A stretch of 43,088 bases of DNA. It comes from a virus. Positions 6,974 through 13,832 of this stretch are shown here, in pieces. Made by a program: the position numbers and the translations under genes. Where the stretch lies: the IMG/VR virus record IMGVR_UViG_3300045136_000164, positions 1-43,088 of that record; one strand, written 5' to 3'. The notes under the pieces are model-generated. The model made no database searches, was not told the DNA's origin, and worked only from the letters and a program-made list of their open reading frames with translations. How positions within the stretch are numbered: the stretch's first letter is position 1; every line of letters begins with the position of its first letter.

Positions 6974-9481
6974 GTGGCGCCCCGGCCGAACTACCGCACG
7001 GTCCAAGAGTCGGCCCGGGCGCGCGTCGAAACGCTGGCGACCCGGGCGGCGGCGGAGATTGCCGCCGACTTGCGCCGCATGGCCGACCAACTGGCCGGCC
7101 GGCTGTCGGCGCTCCCCGGGGGCGCGGCCGGCCAACGGGCGGCGCTGGAAGCGTCCCGCCGCATCGTCGCGGCGTCGGCGGCGGACTTCGAACGCCGGGT
7201 GGCGGCGGCCACGGCCCGGGCCCGGGACCTGTCCTTTCAGGAAGTCCGGGACGTCTGGCTGGCCGCCCAACGCGCGGCCGTCCAAGCGGCCGGCATCCCC
7301 GGGGAGGCGTTGCCGGCGTGGCTGGATGGCGTCGGGGCGGTCGAGGGCGCCACGTTCGGCCGCGCGCTGGTCCCCCGGGTGACCATGGCGGCGGCGTACG
7401 CCCGCCTGTCGCCGGCCGCGACGTGGCAAACGGCCCTGAAGGGCCACACGGCGAACGCGGCGGCGGACTTGGACCGCATCGTCCGGGAGGGGATTCTGGG
7501 GGGCGCCGACCCCTTCGAACTCGCGCGCCGGCTCCGGCCCTACGTCCAAGGGGCGGAGTCGTTCGAACGCGCCTTCCCGAAGACGGACGACCGGTTCGCC
7601 CGGCTCCACGACTTGCGCGGCGTCCCGGCCGACCTGAAGGGCGCGGCCCGCCGGCTGAACTACAACGCCACCCGGATAGCCGTCACGGAGACGTGGAACG
7701 CCCGGGCGGAGGCCGAACTGGAAGCGTTCGCCGTGGACCCCATGGTGTACGCGGTGAAGTGGACGCTGGCCCCGAACCGGGGCGCCCTCCGGAAGCCGGA
7801 CGTGTGCGACGCCTACGCCGGGACCGACTGGTACGGGCTGGGGGTCGGCGTCTTCCCGCTGGACGCGGTCCCGCTCCCGCCCCACCCCTTCGACCGTTGC
7901 ACCCGCGTCCCGCTGCTCCGGTCCCCGAACGACTGGCGGAAGCCGAAGCCGGCCGGGCTCGCCCGGAAGCGCCAAGTCACAGACGCCGGCGGGTTGGCGT
8001 CGCCGTACCTGCTGCCCGAGCAACGCCTGTCCCCGGTGGACGTGGACGCCGTGAAAGCGGCCCTGACGCGCGGGTTCCGCCCCGGGAAGGTGGCGGACCC
8101 GGCGCGCGTGGCCATGTCGAAGCTGGTCACGGCCGGCGACGCGGCGGCGGTCGAACTCGCGGACGTCCTCGCGGGGGTCGAACTGCCGGTCCTCCCGGAC
8201 CCGGGCCCCATCGTGGACCCGGAACCGATTGTCCCGCCCCCGCCCCCGCCGGACCCGGTCGTGGTCGCGCCCACGCCGGCGCTCCCGCCCCCGGTGCCGG
8301 AACCGCCGGCGCTCCCCACGGACCCGCTGGACCGGGCGCTGGCGGAGGCGGCCGCCGTGCGCGCGAAGCTGGCCGAGTTCAAGGCGTTGACCGTGGAGGA
8401 GGCACTGGCCCTGCCGTCGGGCCCGCGCGGCCGGTCCCTCCGCGACAAGTTCGAATCCATCCGGACCCGGCTGGTCGAGGGCGAACGGGCCATCATGGCG
8501 GACCCCCGGTTCGCGGCCCGGGACGAACTGTGGACCAAGATGTTCCGGGCGGAGGCGGACACGTCCCAAGCGTTCGCCTACTGGAACCGGCTGGACCATC
8601 AAGTCGGGGACGCCAAGCGGGCCATTGCCCAGTACGGCCACGCCCACGGCCTGACCACGGAGGAAGTGGAGCTACTGAAGCGTCAGGCGGCGGAGGCGCT
8701 GGCGGAGTATCAAGAACTGTCCCGGTTCTCGACCCGGCTCCGCGCGGAATACACGGCGCTGGACCGGGCCCTAGAACCCCTCATTACGAAGGTGGACGCC
8801 CTCCGGGAGCGGCTCCGGAAGGTCGGGGCCGCCGGGACCGCCCGGGCCAAGGCGCTGGCGGAGGCCAGCCGGGCCAAGGGCCGCGCGCTGGTCGAACGGC
8901 CGGCGGCGGAGTGGGGGACGCTCGCCCCCGAGTTTTGGGCCGCGAAGGGCGGTCCGGCCGGGAGGGTGGACCCCCGGTTCGCGGCCAAGGCGGCCGAAGG
9001 GTTCGCGGCCTTTAACCGGATGGTCGGCAAGGTGGGCCACTCGCCGGTTCAACGGGTCATCCGGAAAGCCGGCCGCGCGAACGCCTCCGTCTTCGAAGGC
9101 GCCAACGGCCCGATTAACATGGCCCTGACCGACGGGGTCGGCGTCTGGGCCCACGAATTGTCCCACTTCTGGGAGTTCAACGAACCCGAAGTTTGGAAGG
9201 CGTCCCAGCGATTCCACGCGCGCCGGACCGCCGGCGAAAAGCTCCAAAAAATCTACCCCGGGTCCAAGGGCAAGATGGGGCGGGAAGTCGCCCGGTTCGA
9301 CAAGTACCGGAGCCCCTACGCCGGCAAGGAATACACGTTCAACAATGCGAACCGTGGGACTAACGAAATCGTGGCGATGGGCGTGCAATGGATGGTCGAG
9401 GACGCGGCCGCGTTCGCCCGGGAGGACCCGGACTATTTCGACTTCATCTTCGCCCTAATCCGCACCCGGACCGGCAAGTAG
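6974..9481 (+). CDS. MuF-type head morphogenesis protein fused to a zinc-metalloprotease-like domain (835 aa)
   Basis: Residues about 200-315 carry the MuF signature (TRIAVTETWNARAEAE; AVKWTLAPN from residue 260; VCDAYAG with C278; PPHPFDRCTRVPLL). A Pro-rich linker (about 405-453) separates a second half: a helical region (about 455-660) and a C-terminal domain with HELSH (H727, E728, H731), then GTNEIVAMG (E798, possible third ligand) and DPDYFDFIFALI. HExxH is the zincin motif. MuF proteins sit next to the portal and some are known to carry C-terminal effector domains injected with DNA; use of this one as a virion-delivered protease is inference. The start is GTG 6974; no better start exists near it. 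Confidence 0.85.
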   Translation: MAPRPNYRTVQESARARVETLATRAAAEIAADLRRMADQLAGRLSALPGGAAGQRAALEASRRIVAASAADFERRVAAATARARDLSFQEVRDVWLAAQRAAVQAAGIPGEALPAWLDGVGAVEGATFGRALVPRVTMAAAYARLSPAATWQTALKGHTANAAADLDRIVREGILGGADPFELARRLRPYVQGAESFERAFPKTDDRFARLHDLRGVPADLKGAARRLNYNATRIAVTETWNARAEAELEAFAVDPMVYAVKWTLAPNRGALRKPDVCDAYAGTDWYGLGVGVFPLDAVPLPPHPFDRCTRVPLLRSPNDWRKPKPAGLARKRQVTDAGGLASPYLLPEQRLSPVDVDAVKAALTRGFRPGKVADPARVAMSKLVTAGDAAAVELADVLAGVELPVLPDPGPIVDPEPIVPPPPPPDPVVVAPTPALPPPVPEPPALPTDPLDRALAEAAAVRAKLAEFKALTVEEALALPSGPRGRSLRDKFESIRTRLVEGERAIMADPRFAARDELWTKMFRAEADTSQAFAYWNRLDHQVGDAKRAIAQYGHAHGLTTEEVELLKRQAAEALAEYQELSRFSTRLRAEYTALDRALEPLITKVDALRERLRKVGAAGTARAKALAEASRAKGRALVERPAAEWGTLAPEFWAAKGGPAGRVDPRFAAKAAEGFAAFNRMVGKVGHSPVQRVIRKAGRANASVFEGANGPINMALTDGVGVWAHELSHFWEFNEPEVWKASQRFHARRTAGEKLQKIYPGSKGKMGREVARFDKYRSPYAGKEYTFNNANRGTNEIVAMGVQWMVEDAAAFAREDPDYFDFIFALIRTRTGK
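8797..8865 (+). repeat. 69-bp segment with a perfect inverted copy at 40833-40901
   Basis: Bases 8797-8865 (within the MuF-protease gene, coding LRERLRKVGAAGTARAKALA) are identical, as reverse complement, to 40833-40901. The match stops sharply at both ends. See the partner entry. Confidence 0.95.
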
Positions 9482-9508
9482 CCCGGTCGGCGCCGGCCGG
9501 CTCCGGCA

Positions 9509-9537
9509 TTGCGCGCGACGCTGGCCCGCCGTAGCTT
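9509..9537 (+). promoter_or_regulatory. Promoter, TTGCGC-17-TAGCTT, apparently giving a leaderless mRNA
   Basis: TTGCGC 9509-9514 (extended TTGCGCGCGA), TAGCTT 9532-9537, spacer 17. The next ATG is at 9544, only six bases after the -10 box, so the transcript would begin at or next to the start codon. Confidence 0.65.
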
Positions 9538-9543
9538 GCGGGT

Positions 9544-9957
9544 ATGGCATCCCAGCCCCGCCTCCTGTTCCCGCTCCCGGCCGTCCTCCCGACGGGCGGG
9601 ACGTTCGCCGTGCCCGGGGCCGGGAACATCGGGGTCCCGCTGACCCTGCTGGCCCGGGGTGCCGATGCACGCGGGCTCGCGCTCCGGGTGGGCTGCTGGT
9701 CGGACCCGGACGGGACGCCGTGGCATCTGGACCCCATCACGGCGGAGCGGGAGGCGTACCTGTCGTTCCTCTGGCGCGAAGTCCACGCCCAGTTGGCCGA
9801 GTTCACGGCCCTTCAGGCGTTCACGCGGAGCTTCAGCCCCGAGTATTACCCGGAGTCGGTCGCCTACGCGACGGCCCGGCTGGTGGCGGCGGCGCTCCGG
9901 GTGCCGGTGGACGAATCGGAGGCGGGCCCGGACCCGCCGGACGACACGGTGTTCTAA
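9544..9957 (+). CDS. Hypothetical 137-aa protein
   Basis: ATG 9544 follows the promoter almost immediately. The first half is hydrophobic and beta-like (LLFPLPAVLPTGGTFAVPGA), and the second half is helical with aromatic residues (EAYLSFLWREVHAQLAEF; SFSPEYYPESVAYATARLVAA), ending in an acidic tail. It lies between the head protein and the scaffold with three other accessory genes. No family recognised. Confidence 0.75.
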   Translation: MASQPRLLFPLPAVLPTGGTFAVPGAGNIGVPLTLLARGADARGLALRVGCWSDPDGTPWHLDPITAEREAYLSFLWREVHAQLAEFTALQAFTRSFSPEYYPESVAYATARLVAAALRVPVDESEAGPDPPDDTVF

Positions 9958-9970
9958 CGGGGGTGGCGAC

Positions 9971-10207
9971 ATGGCCGCGGCGGTGCGGGACGGGTTCCTT
10001 CGGTGGGTGCGGACGGCGCGGAGCGTGGCGGAGTGTCGCCACGCCCGCGCGCTCGCCGTCTCCGAGCCCGCCCTGTCGCCGGCCGACGTGGCGGCGGTCG
10101 AGGCGGCCGCCCTCGCGCGCGCCGGCGCCGTCCTGACGGAGACGGCCCGCCTCCGCCGGGCCCGGGAGGCGAACGCCCAGCCCGACTTCTGGACGCCGGC
10201 GGAATAG
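9971..10207 (+). CDS. Hypothetical 78-aa protein
   Basis: ATG 9971 follows the previous stop by 13 bases, with GGGGGTGG just upstream as a possible ribosome site. The protein is Ala/Arg-rich and nearly all helical (GFLRWVRTARSVAECRHAR), with a single Cys. It probably shares the transcript from 9509. No function recognised. Confidence 0.65.
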   Translation: MAAAVRDGFLRWVRTARSVAECRHARALAVSEPALSPADVAAVEAAALARAGAVLTETARLRRAREANAQPDFWTPAE

Positions 10208-10220
10208 TTGCGGGCCCCCC

Positions 10221-10249
10221 TTGCGCGCAACCGGTGGGCGTGGTAGTAT
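10221..10249 (+). promoter_or_regulatory. Promoter with palindromic -35 (TTGCGCGCAA), spacer 17, TAGTAT
   Basis: TTGCGC 10221-10226 lies in the perfect 10-bp palindrome TTGCGCGCAA (10221-10230); TAGTAT is at 10244-10249. The bases TTGCGGGCCCCCC before it (10208-10220) also occur before the promoter at 40932. It drives the winged-helix gene at 10299. Confidence 0.85.
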
Positions 10250-10301
10250 TCCTCTGTGGCCGGCGTGGTGCCGGCCCGCAACCCTGAGGAACCGCCCCAT
10301 G
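10243..10301 (+). repeat. 59-bp leader block, copy 1 (exact copy at 10605-10663)
   Basis: From the base before the -10 box to the ATG, 10243-10301 is identical to 10605-10663. It contains the -10 box, a 5' hairpin, the AACCCTGAGG ribosome leader and the start codon. Shorter, diverged copies precede the genes at 41009 and 42711. Confidence 0.92.
10258..10276 (+). ncRNA. 5'-terminal mRNA hairpin (7-bp stem, 5-base loop), copy 1
   Basis: GGCCGGC 10258-10264, loop GTGGT, GCCGGCC 10270-10276. The transcript should start at about 10256, so the hairpin forms its extreme 5' end. A stable 5'-terminal stem is known to protect bacterial mRNAs from decay; that role here is inferred. Confidence 0.7.
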
Positions 10302-10553
10302 TCCATCACCCCGCCGACCGACGAAGACGTCCTTCGGATGCTGGCCGGACGCATCCTCGCGCCGTCCGTCCTTGCGGAATGGTTGGGCGTCTCGACCGCC
10401 CGCATGACCGCCCAGCTTCGCCGGCTGGAAGCGGCCGGCCTTGTCGCCCGCCGGCCGAACCCGCGTCTGGTCCGACACAACGCCAACGGCGCCCCGGTCT
10501 TCCGGGACGGCGTCGGGTTCGCCGTCATCCCCCCGATGGAGCCCGCCGAGTAG
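10299..10553 (+). CDS. Small winged-helix DNA-binding protein (84 aa)
   Basis: ATG 10299 follows AACCCTGAGG (10280-10289) by 9 bases. Residues about 8-50 match a winged helix-turn-helix: DEDVLRMLAGRI, then LAEWLGVSTARMTAQLRRLE as helix-turn-recognition helix, then AAGLVARR and a wing with PNPRLVRHNANGAPVFR. It is an MarR/ArsR-like reader of DNA with no visible effector domain. Being autonomous and under the palindromic promoter, it is a candidate regulator of the TTGCGCGCAA set, possibly of itself. Specificity is unproven. Confidence 0.8.
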   Translation: MSITPPTDEDVLRMLAGRILAPSVLAEWLGVSTARMTAQLRRLEAAGLVARRPNPRLVRHNANGAPVFRDGVGFAVIPPMEPAE

Positions 10554-10569
10554 GTCACCCGCCCCCACG

Positions 10570-10611
10570 TTGCGCGCTCCCCTTGCGCGCAATCTGGGGG
10601 CGGGGTAGTAT
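10570..10611 (+). promoter_or_regulatory. Promoter with two TTGCGCGC boxes; TTGCGC-17-TAGTAT
   Basis: The functional pair is TTGCGC 10583-10588 (within palindrome TTGCGCGCAA 10583-10592) and TAGTAT 10606-10611, spacer 17. A second TTGCGCGC begins 13 bp upstream at 10570, giving tandem boxes that could bind two regulator dimers on one face of the helix. It drives the gene at 10661. Confidence 0.82.
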
Positions 10612-10663
10612 TCCTCTGTGGCCGGCGTGGTGCCGGCCCGCAACCCTGAGGAACCGCCCCATG
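10605..10663 (+). repeat. 59-bp leader block, copy 2
   Basis: Exact copy of 10243-10301, 362 bp downstream. The two genes that follow the copies are unrelated, so only the regulatory cassette was duplicated or shuffled. Confidence 0.92.
10620..10638 (+). ncRNA. 5'-terminal mRNA hairpin, copy 2
   Basis: GGCCGGC 10620-10626, loop GTGGT, GCCGGCC 10632-10638, placed two bases after the expected transcription start (about 10618). Confidence 0.7.
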
Positions 10664-11071
10664 ACCGCCCAGCCCCTCCCCGCGCCCTACGGCGCCACCG
10701 CTCCCGATGCCTTCGCCGTCGGGGACGTGGTCGAAAACTTCGGTGTCCGGGCCATCGTGGCCGCCCCCTTCGACCCGGCGCGCGGCCTCCTGTTGACCCG
10801 CCCGGACTGGACGGAAGGCCCGTCGTGGATGGCGAACCCGGCGCTGTGCCGGCTGCTGGCGCGCGCGGCCGACGTTCCGCCGGGGTCGGCGGACTTCGCC
10901 TGTGCCTTGGGCGGCCCGGCGGTCTTCGCCGGCGCGGCCGAACGCTGGGACGCGAAGGCCGTCATGGACCCGTCGTTCGAAGGGAAGGCCCTCGCGGCGT
11001 GGTCCGTCGTGGGCGTAGCCGTGCGGGACCAGTGGGCGGCCGGCCCGCTCCCGCTCCCGCCGGCCCGGTGA
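10661..11071 (+). CDS. Hypothetical 136-aa protein
   Basis: ATG 10661 follows AACCCTGAGG (10642-10651). The protein begins with a Pro/Ala-rich stretch, then alternating strands (AFAVGDVVENFGVRAIVAAPF) and a Trp-rich middle (RPDWTEGPSWMANPALCRLL). Two Cys residues (CRLL, CALG) are too far apart for a zinc knuckle. It is the last of four accessory genes inserted between portal-side and capsid genes. No family recognised. Confidence 0.72.
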   Translation: MTAQPLPAPYGATAPDAFAVGDVVENFGVRAIVAAPFDPARGLLLTRPDWTEGPSWMANPALCRLLARAADVPPGSADFACALGGPAVFAGAAERWDAKAVMDPSFEGKALAAWSVVGVAVRDQWAAGPLPLPPAR

Positions 11072-11090
11072 CGGGCCCGGCCGGGCCCCC

Positions 11091-11118
11091 TTGCGCGGGG
11101 CGCGGCCGCGTGTAGTAT
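11091..11118 (+). promoter_or_regulatory. Promoter for the capsid operon, TTGCGC-16-TAGTAT
   Basis: TTGCGC 11091-11096 and TAGTAT 11113-11118, spacer 16. The -35 box lacks the palindromic second half (TTGCGCGGGG), so if the palindrome is an operator this late promoter would be regulated differently. Expected start about 11125. Confidence 0.72.
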
Positions 11119-11131
11119 GGGACACACATAA

Positions 11132-11216
11132 CCCGCCGGCTCCGGCTGGCGGGCTCCGGGAAGGGGATGGGCCCGGCTGGGGCGTCATACGTGACGCGCT
11201 GGCCGGGCCCTTCCCG
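11132..11216 (+). ncRNA. Structured 5' leader of the capsid operon (two hairpins)
   Basis: Hairpin 1: CCCGCC 11132-11137 with GGCGGG 11148-11153. Hairpin 2: CGGGAA 11157-11162 with TTCCCG 11211-11216, a bulge, GGGCCCGGC 11169-11177 with GCCGGGCCC 11202-11210, an internal loop, then GCGTCA 11182-11187 with TGACGC 11192-11197 closing a TACG loop. No T-run follows, so it is not a classical terminator. It lies in a 170-base leader before the scaffold gene; control of stability or late expression is possible. Confidence 0.7.
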
Positions 11217-11298
11217 TAACCGAGGGCATGGAACGGACCGGCGGCCGACTCCGCCGAGAACGGACCGGGGCCGACTCCCCGAGTAGAGGGGTGACACA

Positions 11299-12216
11299 AT
11301 GACGTGGCGACGGATGGTCCACCGGGACGCGGGCGCTGGTGACGGCGGCGGAACGGGCGGGACCGGTGGGACCGGAGACGGGACTGGGGCCGGCGGGGCC
11401 GGCGGGTCGAAGTTGACGGTGGTCGTGGATGGGAAGTCGGTGGAGATTGACCGGCCGGCCGGGCTGCTGACGGAAGCCGAGTTCTCCGCCCGTTTCGCCA
11501 AGGAACTGGGGCGCCGGACGTCGGCGCTCTCCGATAAGGCCGTGGAAAAGTTCACGGAGACGTTGCGGAAGGACGAAAACGCCCGGGCCGGGTTTCTGGC
11601 GTCGCTGGGCATCCAGACGGGAGAACCGGGCGCCGGCGACGGCGGGGCCGGGACCAACCCGAAGGCGGCCGCCGCGCTCCGAAAGGAACTGGAAGCGGAG
11701 TTCGGGAAGCAACACGTCGAACCGCTGAAGGGCAAGCTGGCCGCGACCGAGTCGCGGCTGGGCAAGCTGACGGAGCGGGTGCTGGTGTCGGAAATTACGC
11801 GCGCGGCGGCGGAACTGGGGGTCCGGAAGGCGTACCTGAAGCCGACGGTGTCGGGCGGGCTGCCTCCCATCGTGGCCATGTTCCGCGACACGTTCGCGTA
11901 CGACACGGAAACGGAGTCGTGGTACGTGCGGAAGGGAGACGGGTTCGCGTTTTCGGCCAAGCCGGACGACGGGGCCCCGTACAAGACGGTGGCGGAGTTC
12001 TTCGGGGACCTTGCGGGGTCCAAGGAACACGCCGATTTCTTCGAAGCCGGCGGCGGCCAGACGGGCCCCGGGGCGCGCACGGGCGGGATGGGCGGGAATG
12101 GACGGGGTGGGGAAGTCCGGATTACCCGGGCTGACGCCTCCATCAAGTCCAAGTACGACGCGGCGGAGAAGCGGGCGACCGAAACCGGTGGTCGGCTCGT
12201 CATCGTGGACAACTAA
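11299..12216 (+). CDS. Scaffolding protein (305 aa)
   Basis: It sits directly before the major capsid gene, the usual place for a scaffold. A Gly-rich N-terminus (about residues 14-36) leads to a strand pair (KLTVVVDGKSVEI), then long charged helices (about 55-80 and 115-160, e.g. AAALRKELEAEFGKQHVEPL), a middle region with aromatic residues, a Gly-rich linker and a short C-terminal helix, often the coat-binding part. It would organise coat subunits into a prohead and leave or be degraded before packaging. ATG 11299; GAGGGG (11285-11290) lies 8 bases upstream. No protease motif is seen. Confidence 0.8.
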   Translation: MTWRRMVHRDAGAGDGGGTGGTGGTGDGTGAGGAGGSKLTVVVDGKSVEIDRPAGLLTEAEFSARFAKELGRRTSALSDKAVEKFTETLRKDENARAGFLASLGIQTGEPGAGDGGAGTNPKAAAALRKELEAEFGKQHVEPLKGKLAATESRLGKLTERVLVSEITRAAAELGVRKAYLKPTVSGGLPPIVAMFRDTFAYDTETESWYVRKGDGFAFSAKPDDGAPYKTVAEFFGDLAGSKEHADFFEAGGGQTGPGARTGGMGGNGRGGEVRITRADASIKSKYDAAEKRATETGGRLVIVDN

Positions 12217-12261
12217 GTCGGACCACGGGGTCCGGCTCAACTCTGAACGGGAGACTGGTCC

Positions 12262-13392
12262 GTGACCAACGTTCTTTCCGACTACAACCCGATTTGGTAC
12301 GCGCAGAAGGCGCTGACGCGGCTGGAAAAGCTGCTCACCTTCGTGCCGACCATCGGACGCCAGTACGAAAAGGACCCCAAGGAGCGGGGTTCGGTTATCA
12401 GCATCAAGACGCCGTCCACCTTCACGGCAACGACCATGCCGCAAGGGACGACGTTCCAAGGCGTCAACGCTGAGTCCCAGCAAATGACGCTGGACCAGTG
12501 GTGGGGCGTCCAGTTCGCCATCCGGGACGACCAGATGGCCTACACGGGCGAGGAAATCATCCGGAGTCACATTGACCCGGCCATGCAAGCCCTCGCGGAG
12601 CGCATCGAGACGTGGGGAACGTCCCTCTACGCCGAAGTCCCGTGGTTCGCGGCCATTGACGGCACGACGCCCACGAACGACTTCATCAACACGCGCAAGA
12701 TTCTGGCGGACAACTTCGTCCCCCAGAACGGCCGCTATGCGGCCATCACCACGACCCGGTCGGCCGTCTATCTGGGTCAATCCCTGTTCGTGTCGGCGCT
12801 GAACGCCGGCGACGGCGGGGCGGCCCTCATGTCGGGCCAACTGGGCCAGAAGTTCGGCTTCGAACGCATCTTCGAAAACTTCTCGCTGCCGACCCACGTC
12901 CCGGGGGCGCTGGTCGGCTCCCCGACGGTCGGCACCGGCGCCGGTGTCCTCCGGGCCCGGACGATGGTCTGGTCCGCCGGCGCCCTGACCGGCACGGTCG
13001 CGCGCGGCGATACGTTCGTCATCGCCGGCAACACGCAACGCTACGCCGTCACGGCGGCGGCCACGGCGGCCGGCAATGCCATCACGGTGTCGTTCACGCC
13101 GTCGCTGGTGCAAGCGTACGCCAACGGCGCGGCCATCACGGTCCGCCAGTCGGCGCTCGCGGTGTCCCTGATGTACCACAAGGACGCCTTCTCCATGGCC
13201 ATGGCGCCGCTGTCCGACGCCGGGAACAACCGGGGGGCCGAAGTCGGCTACGCGGTGGACGACCAGACGGGGCTCGCCATCCGGGTCATGCGCTGGTTCG
13301 ACCCGGGCGCCAAGCAACACGCCATGTCGTTCGACGCCCTCTGGGGCGGCCGGTGCGTGGACCCGAACAGGGCCGTCCGTCTGGAAGGCTGA
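12262..13392 (+). CDS. Major capsid protein, P22-coat-like (376 aa)
   Basis: GTG 12262 has GGGAG about 9 bases upstream. The C-terminal part fits the P22 gp5-like coat family: MYHKDAFSMAMAPL, then DDQTGLAIRVMRWFD, FDALWGG and a terminal RAVRLEG. N-terminal features include KALTRLEKLLTFVPTI and a strand-rich region. Residues about 215-290 (TVGTGAGVLRARTMVW to GAAITVRQSALAV) resemble an inserted beta domain, as in P22 coat. It forms the icosahedral shell. Gln codons are nearly half CAA (9 of 19 by my count). Confidence 0.88.
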   Translation: MTNVLSDYNPIWYAQKALTRLEKLLTFVPTIGRQYEKDPKERGSVISIKTPSTFTATTMPQGTTFQGVNAESQQMTLDQWWGVQFAIRDDQMAYTGEEIIRSHIDPAMQALAERIETWGTSLYAEVPWFAAIDGTTPTNDFINTRKILADNFVPQNGRYAAITTTRSAVYLGQSLFVSALNAGDGGAALMSGQLGQKFGFERIFENFSLPTHVPGALVGSPTVGTGAGVLRARTMVWSAGALTGTVARGDTFVIAGNTQRYAVTAAATAAGNAITVSFTPSLVQAYANGAAITVRQSALAVSLMYHKDAFSMAMAPLSDAGNNRGAEVGYAVDDQTGLAIRVMRWFDPGAKQHAMSFDALWGGRCVDPNRAVRLEG

Positions 13393-13399
13393 CCGACCC

Positions 13400-13428
13400 G
13401 GCGCCGGCGGGGTTCACCCCCCGGCGCC
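13400..13428 (+). terminator. Strong hairpin just after the capsid gene
   Basis: GGCGCCGG 13400-13407 pairs with CCGGCGCC 13421-13428, extended inside by GGGG/CCCC around TTCA. It lies 8 bases after the capsid stop. No T-run follows, so it may be a high-GC terminator, a processing site or a 3' stability element that sets a high capsid level relative to downstream genes. Confidence 0.6.
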
Positions 13429-13433
13429 ACCTA

Positions 13434-13474
13434 CCCGTTCGGCTCCGGGCGTCATCGTCCCGGGGCCGTTCGGG
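13434..13474 (+). ncRNA. Second long hairpin in the capsid 3' region
   Basis: CCCG 13434-13437 pairs with CGGG 13471-13474; after a TT/TT internal loop, CGGCTCCGGG 13440-13449 pairs with CCCGGGGCCG 13459-13468 (one T-G pair), loop of 9 bases. It directly follows the first hairpin and ends 11 bases before the AACCCTGACG leader (13486-13495) of the next gene. Confidence 0.6.
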
Positions 13475-13502
13475 TCCCACCTTGCAACCCTGACGGTGTT
13501 CG

Positions 13503-13826
13503 ATGCCCGAAACGAAGACGGTCCGTATCCAGCCGAACCCGGTCTATCCGGACGGCGCCGTGGTGAACGTGGAGGACTTCGACCCGGCCACCATGGCCCC
13601 GGCCACGGCGGAAGACGCGGCGCTGGTCGAGGGCGTGAAGGCGGCGGACGCGGCCGCGAAGGCGGCGGCGGAGCCCCCGGCCATCCTGTCGGCCGACGAC
13701 GTGGCGGCCCTCGCGGCCGCGCGCGCCAAGGCGGACGCGCTGGAAGCGAAGACGGCCGAACTGGAAGCGGCGCTGGCGGAGGCGAAGGCCGCCGCGAGCG
13801 CGAAGAACGCCAAGGCCGGCAAGTAG
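13503..13826 (+). CDS. Small head-region protein with a C-terminal coiled coil (107 aa)
   Basis: ATG 13503 is preceded by AACCCTGACG at 13486. The first 30 residues are strand-like (KTVRIQPNPVYPDGAVVNVE), followed by Ala-rich helices (ALAAARAKADALEAKTAELE). Small proteins of this style often follow the coat gene as decoration or auxiliary head proteins; this one is not specifically recognised. Confidence 0.7.
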   Translation: MPETKTVRIQPNPVYPDGAVVNVEDFDPATMAPATAEDAALVEGVKAADAAAKAAAEPPAILSADDVAALAAARAKADALEAKTAELEAALAEAKAAASAKNAKAGK

Positions 13827-13832
13827 TCCGCC

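Noticed and set aside
7318-9015. 565-codon + strand frame within the MuF-protease gene
   Set aside because: Alternative frame of a recognised protein with HELSH and MuF motifs; no ribosome site or family resemblance.
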